Origin: Orientallactaga sibirica | Lineage: Eukaryota; Chordata; Mammalia; Rodentia; Dipodidae | Length of the DNA: 64,000 bases | Direction: 5' to 3' | Assembly: GCA_036365145.1 (NCBI GenBank) | Contig: JAEOAD010000888.1 | Location: 2,707,501-2,771,500 of the forward strand | Part shown: positions 34,989 through 44,727 of the stretch, in pieces | Layout: every line of letters starts with the position of its first letter | Position numbering within the stretch: the first letter of the stretch is position 1 | The notes under the pieces: model-generated | Databases searched by the model: none | Seen by the model: the letters and a program-made list of their open reading frames with translations, nothing else | Told to the model about the DNA's origin: nothing | Translations under genes and position numbers: made by a program

Positions 34989-35060
<72 letters not shown>
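34791..35060 (+). repeat. (TTTC)n/(CCTCC)n pyrimidine tract
   Basis: About 270 bases of almost pure pyrimidine. All long open frames in it are artefacts of the tetranucleotide unit. Confidence 0.96.
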
Positions 35061-35061
<1 letters not shown>

Positions 35062-35203
35062 TTTTCAAAGTAGGGTTTCACTCTAGCTCAGGCTGACCTG
35101 GAATTCTCTATGTAGTCTCAGGGTGGCCTTGAACTCATGGTGATCCTCCTACCTCTGCCTTTCAAGTGATGGGATTAAAGGCGTGCACCACCACGCCCGG
35201 CAT
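35061..35203 (-). mobile_element. B1 SINE
   Basis: Antisense; the TTTC tract grew from its tail. Confidence 0.92.
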
Positions 35204-35284
35204 GCTACTATCATTTTCTTTTTCCTCCCCCTCCTAAGCCATGCTGCCTGGAGCCGTGGATAATAAAATATTCTTTTCTTGCAG

Positions 35285-35423
35285 GGGTGGTTTTCAAGGT
35301 AGGGTCTCACTCTAGCCCAGGCTGATCTGGAATTAGTCTCAGGGTGGCCTCAAACTCACACAATCCTCCTACCTCTGCCTCCCAAGTGCTGGGATTAAAG
35401 GCGTGCACCACCACGCTTGGCTT
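35285..35423 (-). mobile_element. B1 SINE
   Basis: Antisense, lacking ATTCACTATGT. Confidence 0.9.
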
Positions 35424-35433
35424 CCTCCCCATT

Positions 35434-35668
35434 CTTTTTTTATTTATTTGTTTGTTTATTTAGAGAGAGAAAGAGAAAGAGAGAGAGAGAATTGGTGCCC
35501 CAGAGCCTCAGCCATTGCAATCTAACGTCAGACACACCACCCAGTGGGCATGTGCGATCTTGTGCTTGCCTCACTTTTGTGCATCTGGTTTATGTGGGAT
35601 CTGGACAGCATGGGTCCTTAGGCTTTGCAGGCAAGCGCCTTAAGTGCTAAGCCATCTCTCCAGCCCCC
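35434..35668 (-). mobile_element. Dip-like SINE, medium variant
   Basis: Antisense; CACCCAGTGGGCATGTGCG block. Flanked by CCCCATTCTTT / CCCCAATTCTCTTT. Confidence 0.9.
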
Positions 35669-35682
35669 AATTCTCTTTCTTA

Positions 35683-35743
35683 AAAGAATATTTTTATTTA
35701 TTTATTTATTTATTTGCAAGCAAAGAGAGATAGAAGAGAGACA
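35683..35743 (-). mobile_element. Dip-like SINE tail fragment
   Basis: Only the (TTTA)n and GAGAGA part remains. Confidence 0.5.
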
Positions 35744-35956
35744 CCATTTTGCAGTACAGATTACCCTGACCTGGTTGGCATCTGAGTAGAGCAATAAAGT
35801 GGTATCTTGGATTATGGTAGTGGGAAGGAGCTTCATCTCAAACTCTGGACATTACTCTCTCCTGCTCTCTCTCAGCTCCAAGTGACTGTAGCAGGTTCTA
35901 GAACATACATGAAGTGTATGGTTAACTGATGTCAAGATGTAAACAACCTTAATTAT
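35744..35956. other. Short unassigned stretch
   Basis: No repeat or exon recognised. Confidence 0.35.
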
Positions 35957-36028
35957 GCTTCTGGAGTTCATTTGCAGTGGCAAAAGGCCCTGGTGTGCCC
36001 ATCCCCGCTCTCTCAAATAAATAATGGG
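35957..36028 (+). mobile_element. Dip-like SINE 3' fragment
   Basis: CTGGAGTTCATTTGCAGTGG to CTCAAATAAATAA. Confidence 0.75.
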
Positions 36029-36080
36029 TGGAATTATAATCTGGTAAAACAAAACCAGGAACTTGTAGAGTTTCACTGGG

Positions 36081-36205
36081 GAGCCTGGCTTGGTGGCGCA
36101 TGCCTTTAATTCCAGCACTCAGAAAGAGGCAGAGGTAGGAGGATCACTCTGAGTTCCAGGACAGCCTGGGCTGGAGTGAGACCCTACCTCAAACCCCTTA
36201 CCACC
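36081..36205 (+). mobile_element. B1 SINE, internal deletion
   Basis: The first half is joined to GAGTTCCAGGACAGCCTGGG. Confidence 0.85.
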
Positions 36206-36600
36206 CCCCAAAAAGTCTCCTTCCCCCCACCCCCGAGAAAAAACCTGATGGAGTTGCACAGGGTCTTAAGACATGACTTTCACTACCAGTGGGGTTTCTG
36301 GTGAGAATCCTAGAAAACTGCAGGTCTACCACTACAAAGGGAGAAAGGGCTCAAGCAGCTTTTAATCGTGTCTGGCTCCTGGGAGAGGGGCTCCTTTCCA
36401 GACTCATGTTTCTGTAGTTTCTTTCTTTCCTGCCTCACTTCAATGTTGGCAGCTAATTCTAAAGCTTCTAAAAGTGTTATGTGAGCAAATCTAAATATGT
36501 CTTGATTTGGATGTGCTTCTTCTAGCTAATGTTAAAACCAAGTGTTTTGGGGGAGAACAGAGTCTGTGTAGATCAGGAGTATCTGAACCTTGCTATATTA
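36206..36600. other. Unassigned single-copy stretch
   Basis: About 395 bases without recognised repeat or exon. Confidence 0.4.
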
Positions 36601-36669
36601 CAGCTCATGCTGGCCTGAAACTTGCAATCCTCCTGCCTCAGACTGTCAAGTATACCATCGTATCTGGCT
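36601..36669 (-). mobile_element. Old B1-type fragment
   Basis: CTGGCCTGAAACTTGCAATC ... ATCTGGCT. Confidence 0.5.
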
Positions 36670-36682
36670 TAAAATATTTTCA

Positions 36683-36782
36683 CACAAGGATCTTTCTATG
36701 TTGCCTAGACTGGTCTTGAATTCATGACTGCAAGCAATCTTCCTGTCTCTACCTCTTGAATAGCATGTTTCTGCATGCAGTG
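36683..36782 (-). mobile_element. Old B1-type fragment
   Basis: TATGTTGCCTAGACTGGTCT ... CTACCTCTTGAATAGC. Confidence 0.45.
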
Positions 36783-36794
36783 GCAGCATTTAAA

Positions 36795-36797
36795 AAT

Positions 36798-36840
<43 letters not shown>

Positions 36841-37036
36841 TTTTGAGAGAGAGAGGGAGAGAAAGAGGCAGATAGAGAGAGAGAATGGGAGCACCAGGGC
36901 CTCTAGTCACTGCAAATGAACTCCAGATGCATGTGCCACATTGTGCATCTGGCTTATGTGGGTCCTGGGGAATCAAACCTGGGCCCTTAGGCTTTGCAGG
37001 CAAGTGCCTTAACCATTAATCCATCTCTCTAGCCCA
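36795..37036 (-). mobile_element. Dip-like SINE with (TTTA)n tail
   Basis: Antisense; about 11 TTTA units. Confidence 0.92.
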
Positions 37037-37045
37037 TCACTTAAA

Positions 37046-37201
37046 AAAAATTTTTTTTTTCTGAGGTAGGGTCTCAGTCTATCTAGCCCAGGCTGACCTG
37101 GAGTTCACTATGTAGTCTCAGGGTGGCCTCAGACTCAGGCGATCCTCCTACCTCTGCCTCCCGAGTGCTGGGATTAAAGGCATGCGCCACCACGCCTGGC
37201 T
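37046..37201 (-). mobile_element. B1 SINE
   Basis: Antisense, near consensus. Confidence 0.93.
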
Positions 37202-37232
37202 TGCCTTTTTTATTATTTAGTTCTATGTGTTC

Positions 37233-37279
37233 TTTTTTTGGTTTTTCGAAGTAGCATCTCACTCTAGCCCAGACTGACC
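37233..37279 (-). mobile_element. B1 SINE, 5'-truncated on insertion
   Basis: Only the 3' 45 bases of B1, yet flanked by TGTGTTCTTT on both sides, so it inserted truncated. Confidence 0.75.
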
Positions 37280-37359
37280 TCTGTGTGTTCTTTATTTTAT
37301 GTACAGTTTCCATATAAGATATATAATTTACAAGTATTTTCTCTGGACTATTTCACTTT

Positions 37360-37582
37360 CTTTTTAAAAAAAAATTTTATTTTTATTTATTTATTTATTT
37401 GACAGAGAAAGAGGGAGAGAGAAAGAGCGAGAATGGGAGTGCCAGGGCCTGCAGCCACAGCAAATGAACTTCAGATACATACACTCCCTTGTGCAGCTGG
37501 CTAATGTGGATCCTGGGGAATTGAACCGGGATCCTTTGGCTTTGCAGGCAAATGCCTTAACCGCTAAGCCATCCCTCCAGCC
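37360..37582 (-). mobile_element. Dip-like tRNA SINE
   Basis: Antisense; TATTTCACTTTCTT target on both sides. Confidence 0.93.
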
Positions 37583-37629
37583 TGTATTTCACTTTCTTGA
37601 TAGTCCTTGGGAGTACAAAAGTTAAAGAA

Positions 37630-37819
37630 GGGCTGGAGAGATGGCTTAGTGGTTAAGGTGCTTGCTGGCAAAGCCAAAAGACCTAGGCTCGATTCCTCAG
37701 GACCCACATAAAGCCAGATGCACAAGGCATCTGGAGTTTGTTTACAGTGGCTAGAGGCCATGGCGTGCCCATTCTCTCTCTCTCTCTAAGTAAATAAATA
37801 CATAGGTTTTTTTTTTTTT
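37630..37819 (+). mobile_element. Dip-like tRNA SINE
   Basis: Sense; AAGTTAAAGAA flanks. A short deletion follows GCACAAGG. Confidence 0.92.
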
Positions 37820-37841
37820 AAGTTAAAGAAAGGAGAAAGGG

Positions 37842-38051
37842 AGGGTTGGAGAGATGGCTCAGCAGTTCAAGACACTTTCTTGCAGAGCCTGATGGCCCAT
37901 GTTTGATTCTCCAGTGCTCATGCAGAGCTGGATGCACAGAGTGGTGCATGGGTCTGGAGTGGCAGGAGGCCCTGTCATGCCCATCATCATCATCTCTCTC
38001 TCCCTCCCTCCCCTCACCCCCGCTTGGGAATAAATAAGTAAAAATAAAAGG
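37842..38051 (+). mobile_element. Dip-like tRNA SINE, diverged
   Basis: Sense; contains CATCATCATCAT before the CT-rich part. Confidence 0.87.
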
Positions 38052-38053
38052 AA

Positions 38054-38348
38054 GGGCTGGAGAGATGGCTTAGGGGTTAAGGCGCCTGCCTCCTAAGCTG
38101 AAGAACGCTGGTTCCAATCTCCAGTGGTTCCAATCTCCAGGTCCCACGTTTAGCCAGATGCAAAGTGACGCAAGGGCGCAATGCCCCACTTGACCACAAG
38201 GGGGCGCAAACATCTGGATTTCGTTCTCAGCAGCTGAGACACTGCTGGTGCGCCCATCTCTGTCTGTCTTCCTCTCTCTCTCTGTCTGTCTCTCTCTCTC
38301 TGTGTCTCTCTCCAAAAAAATTAAAATAAAATAAAATAAAAATAAAAG
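38054..38348 (+). mobile_element. Dip-like SINE, long form with intact CTCF-like core
   Basis: Holds CCACAAGGGGGCGC at 38194-38207 and two copies of GGTTCCAATCTCCAG. Flanked by AAAAATAAAAGGAAG. Confidence 0.94.
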
Positions 38349-38354
38349 GAAGAA

Positions 38355-38505
38355 GAAAGGGAGCTGAGCAGCAGTATCCATTGCTCTCTGCTTCCGCCCA
38401 GTGGACTGAATGTGACTAGCTGCCTCAAGGTCCTGCCACCATGCTTCCCCCAGTCATGAAGGGTTGTGACCTAGAACTGGGAGCTAAAAGAAACCCTTGT
38501 GAGGG
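38355..38505 (+). mobile_element. Rodent LTR 3' fragment
   Basis: CATTGCTCTCTGCTTCC, GTGACTAGCTGCCTCAAGG, and GAACTGGGAGCTAAAAGAAA follow the 3' part of a mouse MaLR-like LTR. Confidence 0.45.
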
Positions 38506-39066
38506 AGAAATTCCCTGCTTCTGGAATATATGGTTAGCTTAGAGGCTGGCTGCGGACAGGCTGGGGCTCTGGGAGTTCAGCCAGAAACTTTGTAGTTCAT
38601 TCACTGGAGGCAGTGAGGAATGGTTGTGATACTGCTGGGCAGCTCGCCTTATTCTTTTAATTCAATACTGCTAAACATTCAATAGGCAATCACTCAGTTT
38701 AGGACACCTTCAATTATGGATAGAGACAGCCCCAACATACTTAAACCCCATGAATTCAGCTCTCAGTTGAGTTTTCCCAATTTTGGGGCTTCTACCCTGA
38801 GGGATGCTTTCCTGACTGAAATTAAACTTGTTTCTGTTTCTGCTGTAATTCTGATGGCCATACAAGAAAGCTTGTTGCATTCATTCCTGTCTCCCATTGG
38901 CCTTGTGGTTGTCTCTCCTCCTGGGAACGGTTAATTCTTTGCCACACTCTCTGTGCAAGAATCCGTTCTAGCAGAACTCACTGAGAGTAGAGCTGTTCCC
39001 TCCTGTTTCACTTTCTCCCTTAAACTGACTTTTGTTAATTTTTTTTTTTTTTTTTGGTCAGAGCAA
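38506..39066. other. Unassigned single-copy stretch
   Basis: The longest unassigned block of the intergenic half (about 560 bases). Its open frame at 38716-38934 has no recognisable similarity and no splice context. Confidence 0.4.
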
Positions 39067-39192
39067 CAAGAAAGGTAACAAACACTGTAGCTCATACCTA
39101 TAATCCCAGCACTCAGAAGGCTGAAGCAGGAGGCTCATCAAGAGTTTGAAGTCAGCCTGGGCTAGAGTGAGACTGTGCAAAAATAAAGGGGG
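39067..39192 (+). mobile_element. B1 SINE, diverged
   Basis: GTAGCTCATACCTATAATCC ... GAGTGAGACTGTGCAAAAAT. Confidence 0.65.
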
Positions 39193-39380
39193 GGGGGCTG
39201 GAGAGATGGCTTAGTGGTTAAGGCATTTGCCTGCGAAACCAAAAGTCAAAGGATCCAGGTTCACTTTCCCAGTACCCACACAAAGCTGGTTGCACAAGGT
39301 AGTGCATGCAGTGGCTAGAGGCCCTAGTATGCCCACTCTCTCTCTCTTTATCGCTCTCTCTCTCTCAAATAAATAAAATA
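39193..39380 (+). mobile_element. Dip-like tRNA SINE
   Basis: Sense, missing part of the middle after AGTGCATGCAGTGG. Confidence 0.9.
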
Positions 39381-39430
39381 TTTAAAAAGAAAAAGAAAAA
39401 AGAAGGTGTTAGAAGTTGTCATTTACATGG

Positions 39431-39772
39431 TGTTTTAGTGAGTTCCACATTGCTGGGATAAACCAGGCACAGTTTAGGGGAGGAAGGGATTTATTTCAAG
39501 TTTACAGACCCAGGGGGAAGTTCCATCAGTGGCAGAAGAAGCTACTTCCATACATCCAAGCAGAGACAGTGACCATCACCAGGCAACAAACACCAAAAGC
39601 AACAAGCACAAACTAACAGCAAATGGCAGGGGCCAGGCCAGGCCTCAGACTGCTCTGCATCTCTTTGGGTTGGAATTCAGATCCTCTCCCCAACACACCT
39701 TAGGGCTGGACCCCAGGATCAGCCCCCAGTGACACCACCTCCATCCAGTCTGGGATGGAGATCCAGGTTACA

Positions 39773-39809
<37 letters not shown>

Positions 39810-40004
39810 CGAGGTAGGGTCTCACTTTAGCTCAGACTGACCTGGAATTCACTATGTAGTCTCAGGGTGGCCTGGAACTCACAGCGATCCTCCTACCTCT
39901 GCCTCCCGAGTGCTGGGATTAAAGGCGTGAGCCACCACGCCCGGCCAGGTTACAAGTTTTAATAAAACATCTGAGTCTATGGAGAACACACATTCAAACT
40001 ACCA
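39431..40004 (-). mobile_element. MaLR (MT-like) LTR with B1 inside
   Basis: TGTTTTAGTGAGTTCC ... CATTCAAACTACCA; same family as 7395-7743 (GGAAGGGATTTAT, GGGGAAGTTCCATCAGT). Confidence 0.8.
39779..39945 (-). mobile_element. B1 SINE inside LTR
   Basis: Near-consensus with a poly(T) of about 30. CAGGTTACAAGTTTT on both sides. Confidence 0.95.
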
Positions 40005-40007
40005 TTT

Positions 40008-40103
40008 GTGGGATCTGGAGAGTCAAATTCTGGCAGTTTCAGGCCCCTCAGGGCCTCATACTTGTATAGAAAGTGTATTTAACTGCTGAACCATCTCTTC
40101 CAT
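40008..40103 (-). mobile_element. B3-like SINE fragment
   Basis: GGGATCTGGAGAGTCAAATT ... CTGCTGAACCATCTC. Confidence 0.5.
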
Positions 40104-40105
40104 AT

Positions 40106-40146
40106 TAATTTTTAAAAAATATTTTATTTATTTGAGAGAAAGAGGC

Positions 40147-40182
<36 letters not shown>

Positions 40183-40341
40183 AGAGAGAGAATGGGCACA
40201 CCAGGGCCTCTAGCCACTGCAAAAGAACTCTAGATGCATCTGGCCCTTGTGCATCTGGCTTACGTGGGTCCTGAAGAATTGAACCGGAATCCTTTGGCTT
40301 TGCAGGCAAATGCCTTAACTGCTCAGCCATCTCTCCAGTCC
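40106..40341 (-). mobile_element. Dip-like tRNA SINE
   Basis: Antisense, with a long (GA)n; CATATTAATTTTT at both ends. Confidence 0.93.
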
Positions 40342-40427
40342 TCATATTAATTTTTTTAAAGACCCAGTTGTCAGTTTCTACAAAGAAACCATGGGATTAT
40401 GAATAACCTACATAGCAGTTTTTTTGG

Positions 40428-40625
40428 TTTTTGCTTTGTTTTATTTTGTGTTTTGTTTTTTTGTGTTTTGTTTTTTTGTTTTTCTAGATAGGATCTCACT
40501 CTAGCCCAGGCTGACCTGGAATTCACTCTGTCTGTAGTCTCAGGGTGGCCTCGAACTCACAACGATCCTCCTACCTCTGCCTCTCGAGCGCTGGGATTAA
40601 AGGCATGTGCCACCTTGCCCAGCTA
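40428..40625 (-). mobile_element. B1 SINE with expanded T-rich tail
   Basis: TGTTTTGTTTTTTTG is repeated in the tail; the body is complete with an extra CTGT. Confidence 0.9.
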
Positions 40626-40785
40626 CGTACAGTTTAATAATATGAACTTTTCTGATCCATGAACATGGGCATCTTTCTGTTTACTTAGGTGTTTGATGTG
40701 GTTCAACAATTATTTGAAGTTTGCAGAATATACACTGTATGTTTATTAGTTAAGTTGCTCAAGAACTTTAAAAAATTATTTTATT

Positions 40786-41059
40786 GGGCTGGAGAGATGG
40801 CTTAGGGGTTAAGGCGCCTGCCTCCTAAGCCTAAGAACACTGGTTCCAATCTCCAGCGGTTCCAATCCCCAGGTCCCATGTTTAGCCAGATGCAAAGTGA
40901 TGCAAGGGCGCAATGCCGCACTTGACCACAAGGGGGCGCACACATCTAGATTTCGTTCGCAGCAGCTGAGACACTGCTGGTGGGTCCATCTCTGTCTTCC
41001 TCTCCCTCGCTCTCTCTGTCTCTCTCTGTGTCTCTCTCCAAAAAAAATAATTAAAAAAA
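40786..41059 (+). mobile_element. Dip-like SINE, long form with intact CTCF-like core
   Basis: CCACAAGGGGGCGC at 40926-40939; the duplicated GGTTCCAATC block is present. AAAAATTATTTTATT on both sides. Confidence 0.94.
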
Positions 41060-41080
41060 TTTTTAAAAATTATTTTATTT

Positions 41081-41220
41081 AGCGCACGCCTTTAATCCCA
41101 GCACTTGGGAGGCAGAGGTAGGAGGATCGCAGTGAGTTCGAGGCCACCCTGAGACTACAGAGTGAATTCCAGGTCAGCCTGAGACCCTACCTCAAAAAAA
41201 AAAAAAAAAAAAAAAAAAAG
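41081..41220 (+). mobile_element. B1 SINE, 5'-truncated
   Basis: Begins at GCGCACGCCTTTAATCCC; 26-base poly(A). Confidence 0.9.
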
Positions 41221-41221
41221 A

Positions 41222-41397
41222 ATAAATTTATTTTATTTATTTATTTGAGAGAGAGAGAAAGGCATATAGAAAGAGAATGAACTCCAGACACATGTGACAC
41301 CTTGTTCATCTGGCATTATGTGGGTGCTAGGAAATTGAGCTCCAGTCCTTAGGCTTTTCAGGCAAGCGTTTTAACTGCTGAGCAATCTCTTCAGCCC
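41222..41397 (-). mobile_element. Dip-like tRNA SINE
   Basis: Antisense, with the body part CACCAGGGCCTCTAGCCACT deleted. Confidence 0.88.
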
Positions 41398-41488
41398 TAC
41401 TTAAGTATTTTATCTGGGGAAGATACTATTGTAAATTGCATTATTTTCTTAATTTCTGTTTGGAGTGCCCATTAAAATTATTTGGATT

Positions 41489-41650
41489 TAGCCAGGAGTG
41501 GTGGCACACACCTACAATCCCAGCACTTGGAAGGCTGAGGCAAAAGTTGTTTCCATGAATTGAGAATTACATCATGAATTTGAGACCAGACTTGGCTAAA
41601 TAGTGGATACACTGTCTCTTAAAACCAAAAAAATAAAATAAAAAATATAT
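41489..41650 (+). mobile_element. B1 SINE, diverged
   Basis: AGCCAGGAGTGGTGGCACAC head, second half worn. Confidence 0.8.
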
Positions 41651-41660
41651 ATTTAAATTG

Positions 41661-41808
41661 GCCAGGTATAGTGGCACACACATTTAATTCCAGCACTTGG
41701 AAGGCTTAAGTGGGAGGACTGCCATCAGTTTGAGGCCAGTTGGGGACTACAGACTGAGTTCCAGGTCATCTTGGGCTACAGTGAGACCCGGCCTCAAAAA
41801 AAAAAAAA
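41661..41808 (+). mobile_element. B1 SINE
   Basis: GGCCAGGTATAGTGGCACAC; 12-base poly(A). Confidence 0.88.
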
Positions 41809-41818
41809 GTGCATAGAA

Positions 41819-41970
41819 AGCTGGGCATAATGATTCATACCTTTAATCCCAGCACTCAAGAGACTGAGATAGGAGGATTGTCATGAGTTCAAAGCCAGCC
41901 TAGGCTATGGAGTGAGTTCCAGGCCATCCTGGGCTAGAGTGAGGCCTTGTCTTAAAAAAAAAAAAAAAAA
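41819..41970 (+). mobile_element. B1 SINE
   Basis: GCTGGGCATAATGATTCATA; poly(A) tail. Confidence 0.88.
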
Positions 41971-41976
41971 GTGTAT

Positions 41977-42097
41977 GGAGGGCCAGAGAGATGGCCATCG
42001 GTGAAGGAGCTTGCCTGCAAAGCCTAAGGACCCAAGCTTGATTTCCCAGTTCCCCTGTAAAAGCCAGATGCACAACGTGGCACATGCTCTCTCTCTG
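41977..42097 (+). mobile_element. Dip-like SINE, 3'-truncated
   Basis: GGGCCAGAGAGATGGCCATC to GTGGCACATGCTCTCTC. Confidence 0.8.
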
Positions 42098-42140
42098 AAG
42101 GGTGTGGAGGTGCATGCCTTTAATCTCAGCACTGAGGAGC
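42098..42140 (+). mobile_element. B1 SINE head fragment
   Basis: GTGTGGAGGTGCATGCC ... CTCAGCACTGAGG. Confidence 0.65.
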
Positions 42141-42208
42141 CAAAAGAAGAAGAAGGAGGAGGAGGAGGAGTATAGAAATCCTCTGACTTTGCCATTCTTA
42201 TTAATTAA

Positions 42209-42357
42209 TCTTTTTTTTTTTTTTTTTTTTTTTTAGGGTCTTGCTCTAGCCCAGGTTAACCTGAAATTCATTATGTATTCTCAGGGTGGCCTCAAACTCA
42301 TAGCAATCCTCCTACCTCAGCCTTCCAAGTGCTGGGACTAAAGGCATGCACTACCAT
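42209..42357 (-). mobile_element. B1 SINE
   Basis: Antisense, ends CATGCACTACCA. Confidence 0.88.
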
Positions 42358-42532
42358 TTATCTGTAAACAAAGAGGGGGAGATAGGCATACCAGGGCCTC
42401 TAGCCACTGCAAACAAACTTTAGATGCATATGCCACTTTGTGTATCTGGCTTTACATGGGTACTGGACTTGAACCTAGGTTGTTAGGCTTTACAGGCAAG
42501 CACCTTAACTCCTGGGCCCTCTCTCCAGCCCC
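42358..42532 (-). mobile_element. Dip-like tRNA SINE
   Basis: Antisense, short tail. Confidence 0.88.
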
Positions 42533-42719
42533 TAGATCTGCCCTTTCAACAAGTTTTCAAGTGCATAGGACAGTGCTGTAAAGCATGCTCTCGGAACATT
42601 TTCTTCTTTTATGACTGTAACTCTATTCTGCACAGCAGCTCATTCCCCCTCCCCACAGCCCTTGGAACCACTGTGCTAGCTTTTGTTTCTATGAGTTTGA
42701 CTATATTAGGTACCTTTTC

Positions 42720-42900
42720 TAAATTTTTATTTATTTATTTGCGTGGGGTGGGGAGAGGGCACATTGGGGCCTCTTGCTGCTGTAGACCAGCGCCAGACAC
42801 TTGCACCACTTTTTGCATCTGGGTGGTATGAGGATTGAACCCTGGATGACAGGCTTTGCAAGCAAGTGCCCTTTTAATTGGTGAGCCATCTTCCTAGCCC
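42720..42900 (-). mobile_element. Dip-like tRNA SINE, old
   Basis: Antisense; CCAGCGCCAGACACTTGC. Confidence 0.82.
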
Positions 42901-43436
42901 TAGACAGCTCTCATAAGTAGGACATGCAGTATTTGTCTTGTATCTAATTTATTTCATTTAGAATAATGTCTTCAAGGCTCACCCATATGGTAAAACTCCT
43001 TTCTTTTCATAGTTGAATAATAATGGTCCATTTGTGTGTATATAACACATTTTCTGTATTTCTCTGTCTGTCCCTCAATGGGCATTTATGGCGTTTCCAC
43101 CTTTGGGTTATTATAAATAATGCTTTCAGACTCCAATTTAAATTCTTCTGGATAAATACTCTGAAATGGGATCGCCGGATCATGTGGTAGCCTATTTTTA
43201 ATTTTTGAGGCACTGCTATACTGTTTTCCATAGCAACTACACCTTTTTACATTCCCACCAACACTGCATGAGGTTTACAGTTTCTTCACATTCTTGCTTT
43301 TGTCAGTTTTAATAACTGCCATCCTACCTGATTCTAGGTGAAACCTCATTGTGGTTTTGATTTGATTTTCCCTAATGACTAGTGATACAGTTCTAATTTT
43401 TATTTTATTTTATTTTATTTTTATTTATTTTTAATT

Positions 43437-43584
43437 TTTTTGGTTTTTCGAGGTAGGGTCTCACTCTAGCTCAGGCTGACCTGGAATTCACTATGTAGTC
43501 TCAGGGTGGCCTCGAACTCATGGTGATCCTTCTACCTCTGCCTCCGGAGTGCTGGGATTAAAGGCGTGTGCCACCACGCCCGGC
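43437..43584 (-). mobile_element. B1 SINE, young-looking
   Basis: GGTTTTTCGAGGTAGGGTCT to CACCACGCCCGGCC, near consensus; preceded by (TTTTA)n. Confidence 0.95.
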
Positions 43585-43763
43585 CAGTTCTAATTTTTAG
43601 AGAATTCTTTAGGCTTTTTTGCATACGAAGTCATGTCATCTGCAAACATAGTTCTAAGTCTTCCTCTCCTTGTTTTCCAAGTTCAATAATAAAAGGTTAT
43701 AGAAATTGAAAAAACAATTCTATCTAGGAAAATTATGGAAGCAAATGAAATAAAAGGCACCTA

Positions 43764-43845
43764 GAAGTTAGAGGTGTAATTTGCTAGTAGAGCACTTACC
43801 TGGCATGTGTGCAACAGTGGGTTCAATCCTGCAAAATAGGATAAT
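43764..43845 (+). mobile_element. ID-type SINE
   Basis: TTAGAGGTGTAATTTGCTAG ... GTGGGTTCAATCCTGC. Confidence 0.6.
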
Positions 43846-43851
43846 AAGTAG

Positions 43852-44047
43852 CACGGCTGGGGAGATGTCTAAGCAGTTAAGGCACTTGTTTGCAAAGCCT
43901 GCCCACCAGAGTTCAACATCGCAACACCTGCTGGGCACAAAATGGCACATGCAATTAGTGTTTATTTAAAGCAGCAAGAGACCCTGGCACATCCATCCCT
44001 ACATAAACAATCCCCCACACACACATGAATAAATAAAATTTAAAACA
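43852..44047 (+). mobile_element. Dip-like tRNA SINE, diverged
   Basis: ATAAGTAGC flanks. CGGCTGGGGAGATGTCTAAG head. Confidence 0.87.
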
Positions 44048-44239
44048 TAAGTAGCTTCAATCTATTGGCTGACCCAAAAGACGAGTTCTCCCCTTTATCT
44101 CAAAGGAAGAGTAGAGATGAACAAGTATTTGATTCCATCTGTCTTCTGAGGAGGGGGTGTATTTTAGGTCAAGCCACCTCTGCCCTGGTTGGGGCCCTCA
44201 CATTATATTGCCTTGGAGAGCTCAACCAAAGAATGGGTC
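44048..44239. other. Short unassigned stretch
   Basis: No recognised repeat or exon. Confidence 0.35.
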
Positions 44240-44400
44240 AGGCCAGGCATGGTGGCACACACCTTTAATCCCAGCACTTGGGGTCAGGGGTAGGAAGATC
44301 TCTGTGAGTTTGAGGCCACTCTGAGACTACACAGTAAATTCCAGGTCAGCCTGGGCTAGAGCGAGACCCTGCCTTGAAGAAAACAAAAGCAAACAAAATA
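44240..44400 (+). mobile_element. B1 SINE
   Basis: Sense; GGCCAGGCATGGTGGCACAC. Confidence 0.92.
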
Positions 44401-44513
44401 AACCAGTTCATGTGTTTCTTCCCTTTAGAGAATTTCTTTGTTGGGCTGCTCTCACTAGTGCTGCTGCTGTTCTGAGCAGAAGAACACCAGAGTAAGAAGA
44501 AAGGCAATCAGGT

Positions 44514-44678
44514 TCTTTTTTTTTTTTTCTTAAGTTTTATCAAGGTAGGGTTTCATTCCAGCCCAGGCTGACCTGGAACTCACTCATTAATCCCAGGCTG
44601 GCCTCAAACTCAACAGCAATCCTCCTTCCTCTGCTTCCTGAGTGCTGGGATTAAAGGTGTGTGCCACTATGCTGGGCC
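44514..44678 (-). mobile_element. B1 SINE
   Basis: Antisense, with CTTAAGTTTTAT in the tail. Confidence 0.9.
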
Positions 44679-44684
44679 CAAACA

Positions 44685-44689
<5 letters not shown>

Positions 44690-44727
<38 letters not shown>

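Larger units (their letters stand above)
40626..41483 (-). mobile_element. Old LINE-1 fragment (ORF2 region), interrupted
   Basis: The pieces 40626-40785 (CCATGAACATGGGCATCTTT) and 41398-41483 (AAGTATTTTATCTGGGGAAG) are in the order of L1 ORF2 antisense. Three SINEs have inserted between them. Confidence 0.65.
42533..43700 (-). mobile_element. Ancient L1M-type LINE-1, interrupted
   Basis: 42533-42719 and 42901-43395 follow the antisense of an old L1 3' end (CCCTTGGAACCACTGTGC, AATAATGTCTTCAAGGC, ACTGTTTTCCATAGCAACTA, ATTCCCACCAACACTGCA). 43585-43700 adds CATGTCATCTGCAAACATAG from further into ORF2, so an internal deletion is likely. A SINE (42720) and a B1 (43437) interrupt it. Confidence 0.75.

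Noticed and set aside
34442..35096. Long open frames on both strands (up to 208 residues of Lys/Glu or Ser/Phe/Leu repeats)
   Set aside because: They are translations of a tetranucleotide pyrimidine tract; open in all frames because the repeat contains no stop.
38716..38934. 72-residue frame in an unassigned single-copy block
   Set aside because: No similarity, no exon borders, ordinary length by chance.
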